DNA from: Pseudomonas fluorescens
Lineage (GTDB): Bacteria > Pseudomonadota > Alphaproteobacteria > UBA2136 > UBA6156
Direction of reading: 5' to 3'
Length of the DNA stretch: 58,793 nt
NCBI GenBank assembly: GCA_003241595.1
Contig: QFOU01000002.1
Location: forward strand, 1 to 58,793
Shown here: positions 41,051-50,092 of the stretch, piece by piece
Layout: the number at the start of each line of letters is the position of its first letter
Numbering within the stretch: the first letter of the stretch is position 1
Notes under the pieces: model-generated
Told to the model about the DNA's origin: nothing
Database searches by the model: none
Seen by the model: only the letters and a program-made list of their open reading frames with translations
Program-made: the position numbers and the translations under genes

Positions 41051-41185
41051 GGGTATGGGCTTTCTGTTTGTTATTACGTGAACGGGGCCAGACTAAACCT
41101 GTTTTCCGTGCTTTGGAATGGGCTTTTTATGGATAACGCAACGCACGCCTTGGGGTGGGCGGCAATTTTGCATAAGCAGGCGGGA

Positions 41186-42799
41186 CTAGGGGTTGAGGTC
41201 GATCACGGTTTTGTAGAGCTGGCCGGGCGTGAGATCGGTGCCGGCGGGGAGGTTGTTCATGGCGCGGAAGAGGTTTTCCTGCAAGGCTCCGACGGGGAGC
41301 TTGGCAGCGCGGTTGGCGACGGTTTCTCCTAGCGCTGCCGTGAAGGTATGGATTTGCAGCGGCTTGTATTTGAGGGCCTGGGTTTTGGTGAGGAATTGCA
41401 CGTTGCGCAGGATGGACATGAGGTTGCCATCTTCACGCGCCATCACCTCTTCATTCGGGTAGACCAGCTTCAGGACGAGCATTTGGTTGACGGCGGCGGG
41501 GGCGGCAAAGGCGAAGAAGCGCGCGCGTTTGTCGTCGAACATTTTACGTGTGACGGTGGTGTAGCCGATGGTAGTGGGGGTGAGGCTTTCGGTCTCCAGC
41601 CCGTTGAGCGAGTGCTGGTTGAGCGCCTCTTCGACTTGTTCATCCGTGGTGCTGGAAGGGAGCAGCTTGCCGGTACCGACTTGCACGCGCTGAACATCCT
41701 TGGCGGCATTGGGCAGAATGGTTTTAAGAAGTGTGCCGGGGTTTTTACCGGCGGGGATCTTCACGACATCCACCTTAACATACGCGCCGCTTTGCGGGTG
41801 GCCGATGAGCCATGTGCCGAAGGTATCCGGCACGCCGCTGCCGACGAAGTTGACGGTAACGCCTTCGGGCAGCGGGATAACGACGCGCTGGGCGGGCAGC
41901 ACCAATTCCGATTTACGGGCGATGCCATTACGGCGCGCGGGGCCGAAGACCATGCCTTCTATTGCCGCCATATAGCGGCGGCGACCGGCATCGTCTTCCG
42001 GCTTGAGTACCGGTGGTTCGCCTTTGAGAGCGATGGCAGCGGCGAGGCGATCGGACGTGGCGGGGTGGCTGGAATTGAGTTTACTGAGCAGCGAGGTGGG
42101 TGCGATCTCACCATTGTTAAACGCGGCGTTTTGTTGCGCGCGATACTCGCCGAAACCTTTCATGGCGCGTACGACGTTGACCATTTCACGCGGGTCGTAG
42201 CCTGCTTTTTCGAGATAGCGCTGGCCGAGGGCATCGGCCTCGGTTTCTTGCGAGCGGCCATAGGCACTGATGGCGATGCCACTGGCCACCCCTGCGCCCG
42301 AGATCGCGGCTTGCGTGGCGAGGTCATCCTGCGTGGTGGCGGCCACGGCGACAGCGGCGCTGGTGGCGAGAATCGAGGCGACTTTGGCTTTGGTGTGGGC
42401 ATTGGCAATATGGCGGCCGGTAAGGTGGCCGGACTCGTGGCCCAAGACGCCTGCGAGTTCGGCTTCCGAGCTAAGATACGCCAGCAGCCCCCGGTTGACG
42501 AACATGTAGCCGGGAGTGGCGTAGGCGTTGAAAACATCGCTATCCACCACATTGCATTGCACGGGTTCGGCGGCCGCCTCGGTGACCGCATACATGCGAT
42601 TGCAGAGGTCGAGCACATAGCGGGTGGTTTCTGACGCTGGTCGGTAAAGGCCATCGGTTTTAAGCGCGAAGCTGGCGGCGGATTCGCCGATGGCGCGTTC
42701 TTCTGATTTGCTGACGAGGCTGAAGTTATAGCCACCGGTGGCAGGGTTGGCGGTACAGGCGGATATCAGGGTGAGGAACAGCAGGGAGAGCTTTTTCAT
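41186..42799 (-). CDS. M48 family metalloprotease, lipoprotein
   Basis: 537 residues from ATG 42799. Lipobox LISAC (Cys15) suggests an outer-membrane lipoprotein, as for BepA-type proteases that control outer-membrane protein assembly. Zinc site HESGH (121-125) and the third ligand in SQETEADALGQRYLEKAGYDP (about Glu187). Two further mixed domains (about 300-537) include ALGETVANRAAKLPVGALQENLFRAMNNL, as in COG4784-type putative Zn proteases. The weak ribosome site leaves the start slightly open. Confidence 0.88.
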   Translation of the reverse strand: MKKLSLLFLTLISACTANPATGGYNFSLVSKSEERAIGESAASFALKTDGLYRPASETTRYVLDLCNRMYAVTEAAAEPVQCNVVDSDVFNAYATPGYMFVNRGLLAYLSSEAELAGVLGHESGHLTGRHIANAHTKAKVASILATSAAVAVAATTQDDLATQAAISGAGVASGIAISAYGRSQETEADALGQRYLEKAGYDPREMVNVVRAMKGFGEYRAQQNAAFNNGEIAPTSLLSKLNSSHPATSDRLAAAIALKGEPPVLKPEDDAGRRRYMAAIEGMVFGPARRNGIARKSELVLPAQRVVIPLPEGVTVNFVGSGVPDTFGTWLIGHPQSGAYVKVDVVKIPAGKNPGTLLKTILPNAAKDVQRVQVGTGKLLPSSTTDEQVEEALNQHSLNGLETESLTPTTIGYTTVTRKMFDDKRARFFAFAAPAAVNQMLVLKLVYPNEEVMAREDGNLMSILRNVQFLTKTQALKYKPLQIHTFTAALGETVANRAAKLPVGALQENLFRAMNNLPAGTDLTPGQLYKTVIDLNP

Positions 42800-42863
42800 T
42801 TCGCCACGATATCTAAAAAAATACACCGGCGCGAGGCCGGTGCGTTGCGATTAAGCGCTGCAA

Positions 42864-43793
42864 TTACAACGCGACGTTGTGCGCCTTGAAGGCTTCGGTC
42901 GGATCGATATTCAGGCGGTTAAAGCCGAGTGTTTTCTTATCCAGACCAAAGGCCGCACCGACCAATTGGGCGATGTTCATTTCGGGCAGGTCGATTTTGG
43001 TGCCCATGGCTTTTTCGGAGCGGGCCTGGTAGGCGCCCAAAGCGAAGTCGCACAGGGTGCAAGGGCTGACCATGATCTCGGCGCCCGCTTGTTTGGCTTG
43101 CAGGGAGTGGCCGCCGGACATTTTGAGGAAGTCCTTCTCGTTGGCCAGCATGTAGTGGAAGCCGCAGCATTTATCCTTACCGAAGTAGTCTACGCTGTCG
43201 CCTCCCAAGGTGGCGATCAGGGACTCGAGGTAGCGCGGGCCGTTGATGGTACCGCCGCGGCCCTCAAACACCTCATTCGGGCGCATGGCGTGGCAGCCGT
43301 AGAACGGGGCGACGCGCAGGCCGTTGAGGGGGTTCTTGAGGTGAGATTTGAGACGCTCTTCGCCGATGTCATCGACCAGCACCCAGATGAGGTGTTTAAC
43401 GTCGATAGTACCGCCGTAGGGGCGAACGCCAGCTTTGATAAGGACGGCGTTAATCTTTTCCAGCAGCTCCGGCTCGTTTTTAAAACGGTGGTTGGCGAAG
43501 CTGAAGGTTTGCAGGCAGGTGTTGCAGATGGTGACGATATCCATGCCCATTTCCTCGGCTTCGGAGAAAATACGGGCGTTGATGGCCAGAGCGGCGGCGA
43601 GATCGTGCTCCTGCAGGTTACCGGCGCCGCAGCAGGTGGCGGCAGGCATGTCGTGCAGGCCGATGTTGAGTTGCTCGGCGATGGCCTGGGCCGACCAGTC
43701 GGCTTCCTTTTGAATTTGTTTCGCCGCACAGCCCGGGTAGTAGGCATAGTTGAACTTATAGTCGGCTTTGTTCTTGGGCTTCATGTGGGCCAT
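42864..43793 (-). CDS. HdrB/SdhE-type protein with two CCG domains
   Basis: 309 residues. Two full cysteine-rich CCG motifs: first YYPGCAAKQ (Cys22), TCCGAGN (54-55), ICNTC (90, 93); second FYGCHAM (Cys167), KCCGFHY (209-210), SPCTLC (245, 248). Such domains hold unusual iron-sulfur clusters in heterodisulfide reductase subunit B and in the SdhE membrane-anchor subunit of type E succinate/fumarate reductases. No partner subunits are nearby, so electron donor and role are open. Confidence 0.8.
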   Translation of the reverse strand: MAHMKPKNKADYKFNYAYYPGCAAKQIQKEADWSAQAIAEQLNIGLHDMPAATCCGAGNLQEHDLAAALAINARIFSEAEEMGMDIVTICNTCLQTFSFANHRFKNEPELLEKINAVLIKAGVRPYGGTIDVKHLIWVLVDDIGEERLKSHLKNPLNGLRVAPFYGCHAMRPNEVFEGRGGTINGPRYLESLIATLGGDSVDYFGKDKCCGFHYMLANEKDFLKMSGGHSLQAKQAGAEIMVSPCTLCDFALGAYQARSEKAMGTKIDLPEMNIAQLVGAAFGLDKKTLGFNRLNIDPTEAFKAHNVAL

Positions 43794-43843
43794 GGAATGT
43801 GGAATCCTTATCTTCTTAACGACAACGGAAAGTTTGCGTGCGC

Positions 43844-43963
43844 CTAGTACTGGTTGGAGGGAATAATCTTCCCTTCCGGTTGTTTGGGATGAACCCGTTG
43901 ACCACAGGCGGAAAGGCCGAACGCGAGGGCGGCGACCATGCAAAGCAGGAACGTTGTCTTCAT
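43844..43963 (-). CDS. Small lipoprotein, 39 residues
   Basis: MKTTFLLCMVAALAFGLSAC then GQRVHPKQPEGKIIPSNQY and TAG. A basic start, hydrophobic stretch and lipobox LSAC make a textbook lipoprotein signal; mature length is only 20 residues. The C-G-x-R-x-x-P-x-x-P start recalls LptM/YifL-type lipoproteins that help the LptD translocon, but it is shorter. AGGGGT lies just before ATG 43963. It is 50 nt upstream of the HdrB-like gene. Confidence 0.6.
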   Translation of the reverse strand: MKTTFLLCMVAALAFGLSACGQRVHPKQPEGKIIPSNQY

Positions 43964-44017
43964 ACCCCTACTCTGCGTGGGATTGCAGGAATTGGTCAAG
44001 CGGGCTATGACGGTTGT

Positions 44018-45115
44018 ATGAGCAATTCGGCAAATAATCCTAATTTAGATGTGACAATTATGGCCACAGAAACGTCTGACACGCCTGCCACCACCCATGT
44101 GGCAGCAGATGTCGCTATCATTGGCGCCGGCCCGAGCGGTCTCTTCATGGTGTTTGAGGCGGGTTTTCTGGGCTACAAGGCCGTGGTGATGGATGCCCTG
44201 CCCCAGATTGGAGGCCAATTGGCGGCGCTTTACCCTGAAAAGCCCATTTATGACGTGCCGGGGCATCCGAGTATTCTGGCCGGTGAGCTGGTGGACAAGC
44301 TGGCGGCCCAATGTGCCCCGTACGAGCCGGTCTATCTGATGGGGCAGCCAGTGACCAACCTGACCGAAACGGAGGGCGTGTTCACCCTGACCTCGGCCAG
44401 CCATACCGTAACGACGCGCGCGGTGGTGATTGCCGGTGGTGGCGGGATGTTCACGCCTCGCAAACCTACCCAACTGGACAATCTGGCAGACTTTGAAGCC
44501 ACACACAGCGTGCGTTACGCCATTACCAAAAAGCATGAATTGGCCGGACAGAACGTGGTATTGGCCGGTGGTGGCGACAGTGCCGTGGATTGGGCAGTGG
44601 AGCTGGCACATATTGCGAACCATGTGCATGTCATTCACCGCCGCGCAGATTTCAGAGCCGCCGAAGCGACCGTGGCTGAGATGAAGGCCTTGGTGGCAGA
44701 GGGTAAAATCACGCTGCACACGCCGACGCAACTGCATCGCCTTGAGGGCGAGAATAGTCGGTTGAGCCACGTGGTTATTGCCGATCTGGATGGCCAAGAG
44801 ACCATGCTTGAGGCCACCCAACTGGTATGCTGCTTTGGCTTGGCACCGAATGTCGGCCCCATGGCGGAGTGGGGCCTGGGGTTGGAACGCGGTATTGTAC
44901 CCGTTGACCGCGCCACCATGATGACCAACCGTCGCGGACTGTTGTGCATCGGCGACATGGCCGGATATGAAGGTAAGGTGGCGCTGATCCTCACCGGATT
45001 CGCGGAAGCCGCCGTAGCCGCCAAAACCGTACAGGCATTACTCAACCCCGAGCGCAAGTTCAGAGTGCAATACAGCACCAGCAAGGGTGTTCCCGGTACG
45101 CCGGGGGTAGCGTAA
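44018..45115 (+). CDS. Ferredoxin/flavodoxin-NADP reductase, TrxR-like type
   Basis: 365 residues from ATG 44018 (ATG 44060 gives 351; neither has a good ribosome site). FAD motif IIGAGPSGLFMVFEAGFLGYK, LPQIGGQLAALYPEKPIYDVPG, NADPH motif LAGGGDSAVDWAVEL with HRRADFRA, and IGDMAGYEGKVALILTGFAEAA at the end. There is no redox-active C-x-x-C, which separates it from thioredoxin reductase. Supplies reduced ferredoxin or the reverse. Common in alphaproteobacteria and Firmicutes. Confidence 0.88.
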   Translation: MSNSANNPNLDVTIMATETSDTPATTHVAADVAIIGAGPSGLFMVFEAGFLGYKAVVMDALPQIGGQLAALYPEKPIYDVPGHPSILAGELVDKLAAQCAPYEPVYLMGQPVTNLTETEGVFTLTSASHTVTTRAVVIAGGGGMFTPRKPTQLDNLADFEATHSVRYAITKKHELAGQNVVLAGGGDSAVDWAVELAHIANHVHVIHRRADFRAAEATVAEMKALVAEGKITLHTPTQLHRLEGENSRLSHVVIADLDGQETMLEATQLVCCFGLAPNVGPMAEWGLGLERGIVPVDRATMMTNRRGLLCIGDMAGYEGKVALILTGFAEAAVAAKTVQALLNPERKFRVQYSTSKGVPGTPGVA

Positions 45116-45142
45116 GCGCCAACTCCGCCCTATATTATTCGC

Positions 45143-45694
45143 ATGAGAATGTTTGCATCCCCCCGCGGACTGGTTTTGTGCACCCTTGCCATGGTGCTGA
45201 TGGCGTTGCCTGTTCTAGCAGAACAAGTCTCGGCCCCCGGAACCTCGGACGGTGCACTCAGTAAAGCGCTGGCAACCAACCTGTACTGCTCGGTGTACTC
45301 GTTGATGGGTGGCAACCTGGGTATCATTCTGGGTTTGATCCTTGTCTTCCTTGGCTTGTGGGCCATGATCCAAGGTGCCAAGCCGATTGCGGTCATTCCG
45401 TTGATCATCGTGGGCGCATTGATGACCGCCCTGCCCAGCCTGATTGAATCCAGCCTTGAGGGGTTGGCCACTCTCTTTAAAGAGGCTGGAATTACAAAAG
45501 AGGTCAATTACCGTAGCAAATTTAAACAATTGGGCTGCGGCAGTAGCAACCATACTAGCACCAATCTGACCGATGCCGAAATGGAAGCACGTTACCGCAA
45601 CAACATGGGTGAGCCTTACCCGAGCCGCGGCAGCTACGAGAACATCAACTCATTCGGTGGCAACCAGATCGACTTCAGCTCGGGTTCCATCTAA
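45143..45694 (+). CDS. Small membrane protein, possibly TrbC/VirB2-like
   Basis: 183 residues. Signal peptide MRMFASPRGLVLCTLAMVLM (cleavage near LAEQ), a Cys, then two closely spaced hydrophobic helices (GIILGLILVFLGLWAMI and AVIPLIIVGALMTALPSLI, about 60-105) joined by a short polar loop. This is the VirB2 pilin layout, but the polar tail of 70 residues, rich in Asn, Ser and Gly, is longer than in pilins. No other secretion genes are near. Low confidence in the family. It lies just upstream of pth. Confidence 0.55.
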   Translation: MRMFASPRGLVLCTLAMVLMALPVLAEQVSAPGTSDGALSKALATNLYCSVYSLMGGNLGIILGLILVFLGLWAMIQGAKPIAVIPLIIVGALMTALPSLIESSLEGLATLFKEAGITKEVNYRSKFKQLGCGSSNHTSTNLTDAEMEARYRNNMGEPYPSRGSYENINSFGGNQIDFSSGSI

Positions 45695-45700
45695 CGGCGC

Positions 45701-46264
45701 ATGAAACTTCTTGTTGGTCTAGGTAACCCCGGTGCCGCGTATGAAGATACGCGGCATAATGTTGGCTTCATGCTGGTGGACGCCGTGCGTCGCCGGTTTG
45801 ACATGCCGAACATGACCGCCAAATTCAAAGGACTGAGCTGCAAGGGTAAGGTGGGTGGTGAGGATGTGGTGCTGCTAATGCCGCAGACCTTCATGAACCT
45901 GAGCGGTGGCAGTGTGCAGGCCGCCGCGGCGTTCTATAAAATTGCGCCGGCGGATATCGTAGTTGTGCATGACGAGTTGGACCTGGCTTTGGGCGCGTTG
46001 CGCTGGAAGATCGGTGGCGGCGATGCGGGACACAATGGTTTGAAGAGCATTACCGCGACACTGGGAACGCCGAACTACGGGCGCATCCGGTTCGGGATCG
46101 ACCGCCCCGCGCACAAAGCACAGGTGAGCGACTACGTGTTGCATGCATTTGGTGCGGATGAAGTACCGGTGGTAGAAAAGCGACTTGGCCAGATGGCCGA
46201 TAAGATGCCTGAAATTCTGGGAAATCCTCAGGCGGAGCTTGCCAAACTCGGTGGAGTTGCGTAA
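45701..46264 (+). CDS. pth: Peptidyl-tRNA hydrolase
   Basis: 187 residues. Frees tRNA from dropped-off peptidyl-tRNA. LLVGLGNPGAAYEDTRHNVGFMLVD with catalytic His, PQTFMNLSGGSVQAAAAFYKI, VVHDELDL and GGGDAGHNGLKSI. ATG 45701 lies 6 nt after the stop of the previous gene. The usual upstream gene rplY is absent; ychF follows closely, a common pairing. Confidence 0.96.
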   Translation: MKLLVGLGNPGAAYEDTRHNVGFMLVDAVRRRFDMPNMTAKFKGLSCKGKVGGEDVVLLMPQTFMNLSGGSVQAAAAFYKIAPADIVVVHDELDLALGALRWKIGGGDAGHNGLKSITATLGTPNYGRIRFGIDRPAHKAQVSDYVLHAFGADEVPVVEKRLGQMADKMPEILGNPQAELAKLGGVA

Positions 46265-46274
46265 ACCCATTTCT

Positions 46275-47363
46275 ATGGGATTTTCTTGTGGAATTGTCGG
46301 GTTACCGAATGTTGGGAAGAGCACGCTCTTCAATGCTTTAACGCAGACCGCAGCCGCGCAGGCCGCGAACTTTCCGTTCTGCACCATTGAGCCGAATGTC
46401 GGCCGCGTGGCCGTGCCGGATGCGCGTTTGGACGCGCTGGCCGCAATTGTGAAGCCGAATAAAATTGTGCCGACCAGCCTTGAGTTTGTGGACATCGCCG
46501 GTTTGGTGGCAGGTGCCAGTAAGGGCGAAGGTTTGGGGAACCAATTTTTGGCCAACATCCGTGAGACCGAGGCCATCGCTCACGTTGTGCGCTGCTTTGA
46601 GGGTGAAGTGACCCACGTCTCCGGCAGCGTTGACCCGTTGCGCGATATTGACGTGATTGAGACCGAACTGATGCTGGCCGACATGGCGAGCGTGGAAAAG
46701 CGCATCGCCAACGTGGAGAAGAAGGCCAAGAACCAGGACAAAGCCTCGATTGAGGAAATGGCCATTCTAAAGCCCATCCTTGACGCGCTGCATGCCGGCA
46801 ACCCCGCACGCACCGTGCAGGGTGTGGACCGCAGCCACCCCATCTACAAATCCCTGCTGACCGGCAAGCCGGTGCTGTACGTAGCGAACGTAGGTGAAGA
46901 TGAGGCCGCCACCGGCAATGAATTGAGCCGCAAGGTTGAAGAATTTGCCAAAGCCAACGGTGCGAGCTGCGTGGTGATCGCGGCGGAAATTGAGAGCCAG
47001 ATCGCACAATTGGATGAGGAAGGCCGTACCGAATTCATGAGCGCCCTCGGCTTGGAAGAGCCTGCACTGAACAAGTTGATCCGTGCCGGTTATGAACTGC
47101 TGGGCCTGCTAACTTACTTTACGGCCGGTGTGCAGGAAGTACGTGCATGGACCGTGCGCAAGGGTGCATTAGCGCCAGAAGCTGCGGGTGTCATTCACAC
47201 CGACTTCATCAAGGGCTTCATTCGTGCCGAGACCATTGCCTATGACGACTTCATCGCCTGCAAGGGTGAGGCCGGTGCCAAGGAAGCCGGTAAGATGCGT
47301 GTGGAAGGCAAGGAATACCTTGTGAAGGACGGCGATCTGATGAACTTCCGGGTGAATGCGTAA
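46275..47363 (+). CDS. ychF: Redox-regulated ATPase YchF
   Basis: 362 residues from ATG 46275, 10 nt after pth. OBG-family P-loop protein that prefers ATP and binds ribosomes. GIVGLPNVGKSTLFNALTQ, FVDIAGLVAGASKGEGLGNQFLANIRE, and the C-terminal TGS domain ending RVEGKEYLVKDGDLMNFRVN. The NKxD motif is altered, as expected for YchF. Confidence 0.95.
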   Translation: MGFSCGIVGLPNVGKSTLFNALTQTAAAQAANFPFCTIEPNVGRVAVPDARLDALAAIVKPNKIVPTSLEFVDIAGLVAGASKGEGLGNQFLANIRETEAIAHVVRCFEGEVTHVSGSVDPLRDIDVIETELMLADMASVEKRIANVEKKAKNQDKASIEEMAILKPILDALHAGNPARTVQGVDRSHPIYKSLLTGKPVLYVANVGEDEAATGNELSRKVEEFAKANGASCVVIAAEIESQIAQLDEEGRTEFMSALGLEEPALNKLIRAGYELLGLLTYFTAGVQEVRAWTVRKGALAPEAAGVIHTDFIKGFIRAETIAYDDFIACKGEAGAKEAGKMRVEGKEYLVKDGDLMNFRVNA

Positions 47364-47377
47364 GAGCCATTTTTTTG

Positions 47378-47881
47378 ATGCAGCGCATTATGATCGTTGG
47401 GATTTCGGGTGCTGGAAAAAGCACCCTTTCGCGCTTTCTGGGGCACCGTTTTAACCTGCCGTATCATCATTTGGATAACATCTATCATTCGGCCGGATGG
47501 GTCGCGCGGCCCCTTGACGAGGTAAAGCGAGATTTTGATGCGATTGCTGCGCAGGACAAATGGGTTGTTGATGGCAATTATCGCAAGGCTAGCGCTGCTT
47601 TGCGGGAACGTGCGGATATTGTTATCTTTTTAGATTACGGCCGCTTGTTTGCTATCTGGCAGGTAGTAAAGCGCTGGGCATTCCATCATCTAGGCATTCG
47701 TAAACGCCCAGATTTGCCTGAAGGCAGCCCCGAGCAATTGCCCTTGAGCTTTATTGCATGGGTGTGGAACTGGCATGCCAACAATCGGCCTAACTGGGTT
47801 TTGGAAATGGCAAATATGGGTGACAAGGCCCGCGTTTTTACTTCGCGCCGCGCCTTAAACCAATGGATGAAGACTTTATAA
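47378..47881 (+). CDS. P-loop kinase-like protein, tandem paralog 1
   Basis: 167 residues. P-loop GISGAGKST (8-16), then HHLDNIYHSAGW and KWVVDGNYR, typical of the adenylate-kinase-like family sometimes named FlaR (topology modulation). DIVIFLDYGR and a basic R-W-A-F-H-H-L-G-I-R-K-R segment follow. Substrate unknown. It lies 14 nt after ychF and overlaps the next gene by 1 nt (TAATG). Confidence 0.8.
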   Translation: MQRIMIVGISGAGKSTLSRFLGHRFNLPYHHLDNIYHSAGWVARPLDEVKRDFDAIAAQDKWVVDGNYRKASAALRERADIVIFLDYGRLFAIWQVVKRWAFHHLGIRKRPDLPEGSPEQLPLSFIAWVWNWHANNRPNWVLEMANMGDKARVFTSRRALNQWMKTL

Positions 47882-48393
47882 TGCAACGTGTTTTGATTGT
47901 GGGTACCAGCGGCGTGGGGAAGACCACGTTGGGAATGAAGATTTCGAAGATTTGTGGGTTACCGGCGACTCACCTCGACATGCTGGCGTGGACGGCGGGG
48001 TGGGTGCGGCGTGACCAAGCGGATTTTGAGCGCGATATGGATGCCGTTTTAGATGGCGAGCGCTGGGTTGTGGACGGAAACTACATCAAGAGCCTGCCGG
48101 CCCGCGTCGGTAAGGCGGATACGCTCATCCTGATCGATCTTCCTTTATGGAAGTGCCTGTTCCGCGTGTTCCGGCGCTGGTGGCGCAACCGCGGCAATAC
48201 ACGCCACGACCTGCCGGAAGGCTGTATTGAACCCCTGCCCTGGACGTTTTTGAAATGGGTTTTGAGTGCGCCGCCGAGCCATCAGGGCATTTGGTTGGAG
48301 GTGGCGGCGGCGAATCTACATGTGACCTTCCATCACTTCACCGAGGCGCGACAGGTGGATGATTTTGTGCGACAACTGGCTGACAAGAAGTAA
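47881..48393 (+). CDS. P-loop kinase-like protein, tandem paralog 2
   Basis: 170 residues. Same layout as the preceding gene: GTSGVGKTT, THLDMLAWTAGW, RWVVDGNYIK, LILIDLPLWKC, and DLPEG. The shared WVVDGNY and D-L-P-E-G motifs show a tandem duplication that has since diverged. The TAATG overlap implies translation coupling. Function unknown; nucleotide kinase activity is likely from the fold. Confidence 0.8.
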   Translation: MQRVLIVGTSGVGKTTLGMKISKICGLPATHLDMLAWTAGWVRRDQADFERDMDAVLDGERWVVDGNYIKSLPARVGKADTLILIDLPLWKCLFRVFRRWWRNRGNTRHDLPEGCIEPLPWTFLKWVLSAPPSHQGIWLEVAAANLHVTFHHFTEARQVDDFVRQLADKK

Positions 48394-48401
48394 GGCTTAA
48401 G

Positions 48402-49280
48402 ATGACAAAGATGACCGCCCCCGTATTACTGACCCCTTGCCATGTGGACTACGAGCTGCTGGACAGCGGGCATGGCCGTAAGTTGGAGCGCTTGGGTGAA
48501 GTGATCTCCAACCGCCCTGAGCCGCAGGCCGTGTGGGCTCCGAAATTGCCGGAGGCGGAATGGAAAAAGGCCGTTGCCGTCTTTGCGCCCAAAGCGAATG
48601 ATGAAGATGGCGATAGTGGGAACTGGGAAATTGCCAAGGGCGTGCCTGAGGCGTGGCCGGTGACGTATAAGGACCTCGACTTTTTCGGACGGTTAACGCC
48701 CTTCCGGCACCTTGGGTGTTTCCCTGACCAATCCCCGCAGTGGGACTGGCTGGAGCAAACCATCAAGCCCGGCATGACCGTGCTCAACCTGTTCGGTTAC
48801 ACCGGTGTCGCAAGCATGGTGGCGGCGCGTGCGGGAGCCGAAGTGACCCACGTGGATGCGAGCAAGAAAGCCATCAATTACGGTAAGGAAAATCTGGAAT
48901 TGAACCGCCTCACGGACAAGGTGAAGATCCGCTGGATGCTGGATGACTGCTTGGCGTTTGTGGCGCGTGAAGTGCGGCGGGGCAAGACCTACGACATCAT
49001 TCTGATGGACCCGCCGAAGTATGGCCGCGGGCCGGATGGCGAGCGGTGGGATTTCTTTGCCGGGATGCCCGGGTTGTTGGAAAATATTTCCAAAATTGCT
49101 GCGCCGAACGGTCATGTGTGGATGACGGCGTATGCGCTGCGGATTTCGAGTGTGGCGCTTGGCACTATGCTGAAGGAAACCATGCCCAAGGGAGAAGTGA
49201 CCGTAGGTGAGTTTGTGAGCGATGACAAGTTTGGGCGCGGCTTTACCAATTCCATGTGGGCCCGTTGGAGCGGCAAGTAA
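48402..49280 (+). CDS. SAM-dependent methyltransferase (RlmI-like, COG1092 type)
   Basis: 292 residues. Class I SAM site LNLFGYTGVASMVAARAGAEVTHVDASKKAINYGKENLELN, and DIILMDPPKYGRG, a DPPxY-like site used by 5-methylcytosine or m2G RNA methyltransferases. It lacks the N-terminal PUA domain of RlmI. The stop overlaps the next gene by TAATG, so the pair is probably coupled; both may modify rRNA. Confidence 0.85.
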   Translation: MTKMTAPVLLTPCHVDYELLDSGHGRKLERLGEVISNRPEPQAVWAPKLPEAEWKKAVAVFAPKANDEDGDSGNWEIAKGVPEAWPVTYKDLDFFGRLTPFRHLGCFPDQSPQWDWLEQTIKPGMTVLNLFGYTGVASMVAARAGAEVTHVDASKKAINYGKENLELNRLTDKVKIRWMLDDCLAFVAREVRRGKTYDIILMDPPKYGRGPDGERWDFFAGMPGLLENISKIAAPNGHVWMTAYALRISSVALGTMLKETMPKGEVTVGEFVSDDKFGRGFTNSMWARWSGK

Positions 49281-50089
49281 TGGCACGCATTGAACAAATT
49301 ACATCCCTTGCCAACCCTAAGGTGAAGGCCATTGCGGCGCTGGCCCAGAAGAAGGCGCGCATAGACAGCGGCCTGTTTGTGGCCGAAGGTTTGCAGCTGG
49401 TGGGCTTTGGGGTGGAAGCCGGTTGGGAACTGGATATGCTGGTGTTCAAGGACGGTGGTACGTATCAGCATGGCGGGCAGCAGGTGTTCGATCAGGCCCT
49501 GCAAGCCACCAAGCAGGCGTTTGCCGTGACCGGTGCGATTTTAGAAAAGCTGGTGCGGAAGGATAATCCGCAGGGGGTTATCGGGGTGTTCAAGCAGAAA
49601 ACCCTGCCGTTGGCGGATGTGAAGGTGGGCCACGATGTGTGGGTGGTATTGGAGGAAGTGCGGGATCCGGGGAATTTGGGGACTGTGATTCGGACCGTGG
49701 ATGCGGTGGGGGCGAAGGGTGTGATCTTGGTCGGCCCGAGCACCGATGTGTGGGCGCCGGAGACGCTGCGGGCGACGATGGGCAGCATCTTCCATGTGCC
49801 GGTTGTAATCACCGGACATGAGCCGTTCTTTAGGTGGAAAGACCAAAGTGGAGCGATGATGGTGGGCACGCATTTGCGCACGAAGACGGATTATCGGGAA
49901 GTGGCCGGTTTGCGGAATGGGCGTGGCCTGCTTCTGGCGATGGGCACCGAGCAGAGCGGTCTGAGCGATGATATGGCCGAGGCCTGTGACGTGCTGACCA
50001 GGATCGCCATGCGGGGCGGGGCGGAGAGCCTCAACCTGGCCATTGCGACCGGTGTGATGCTGTACGAGTTATTCCGCGAGAGTAAATAA
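49280..50089 (+). CDS. TrmH/SpoU-family RNA 2'-O-methyltransferase
   Basis: 269 residues. Substrate-binding N-terminal domain (SLANPKVKAIAALAQKKARIDSGLFVAEG), then the SPOUT knot domain: VVLEEVRDPGNLGTVIRTVDAVGAKGVILVG (motif 1), LLLAMGTEQSGLSDD (motif 2) and RIAMRGGAESLNLAIATGVMLYEL (motif 3). All three motifs are intact. 23S rRNA Gm2251-type or tRNA targets are possible; the exact target cannot be told. Confidence 0.9.
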   Translation: MARIEQITSLANPKVKAIAALAQKKARIDSGLFVAEGLQLVGFGVEAGWELDMLVFKDGGTYQHGGQQVFDQALQATKQAFAVTGAILEKLVRKDNPQGVIGVFKQKTLPLADVKVGHDVWVVLEEVRDPGNLGTVIRTVDAVGAKGVILVGPSTDVWAPETLRATMGSIFHVPVVITGHEPFFRWKDQSGAMMVGTHLRTKTDYREVAGLRNGRGLLLAMGTEQSGLSDDMAEACDVLTRIAMRGGAESLNLAIATGVMLYELFRESK

Positions 50090-50092
50090 CGA

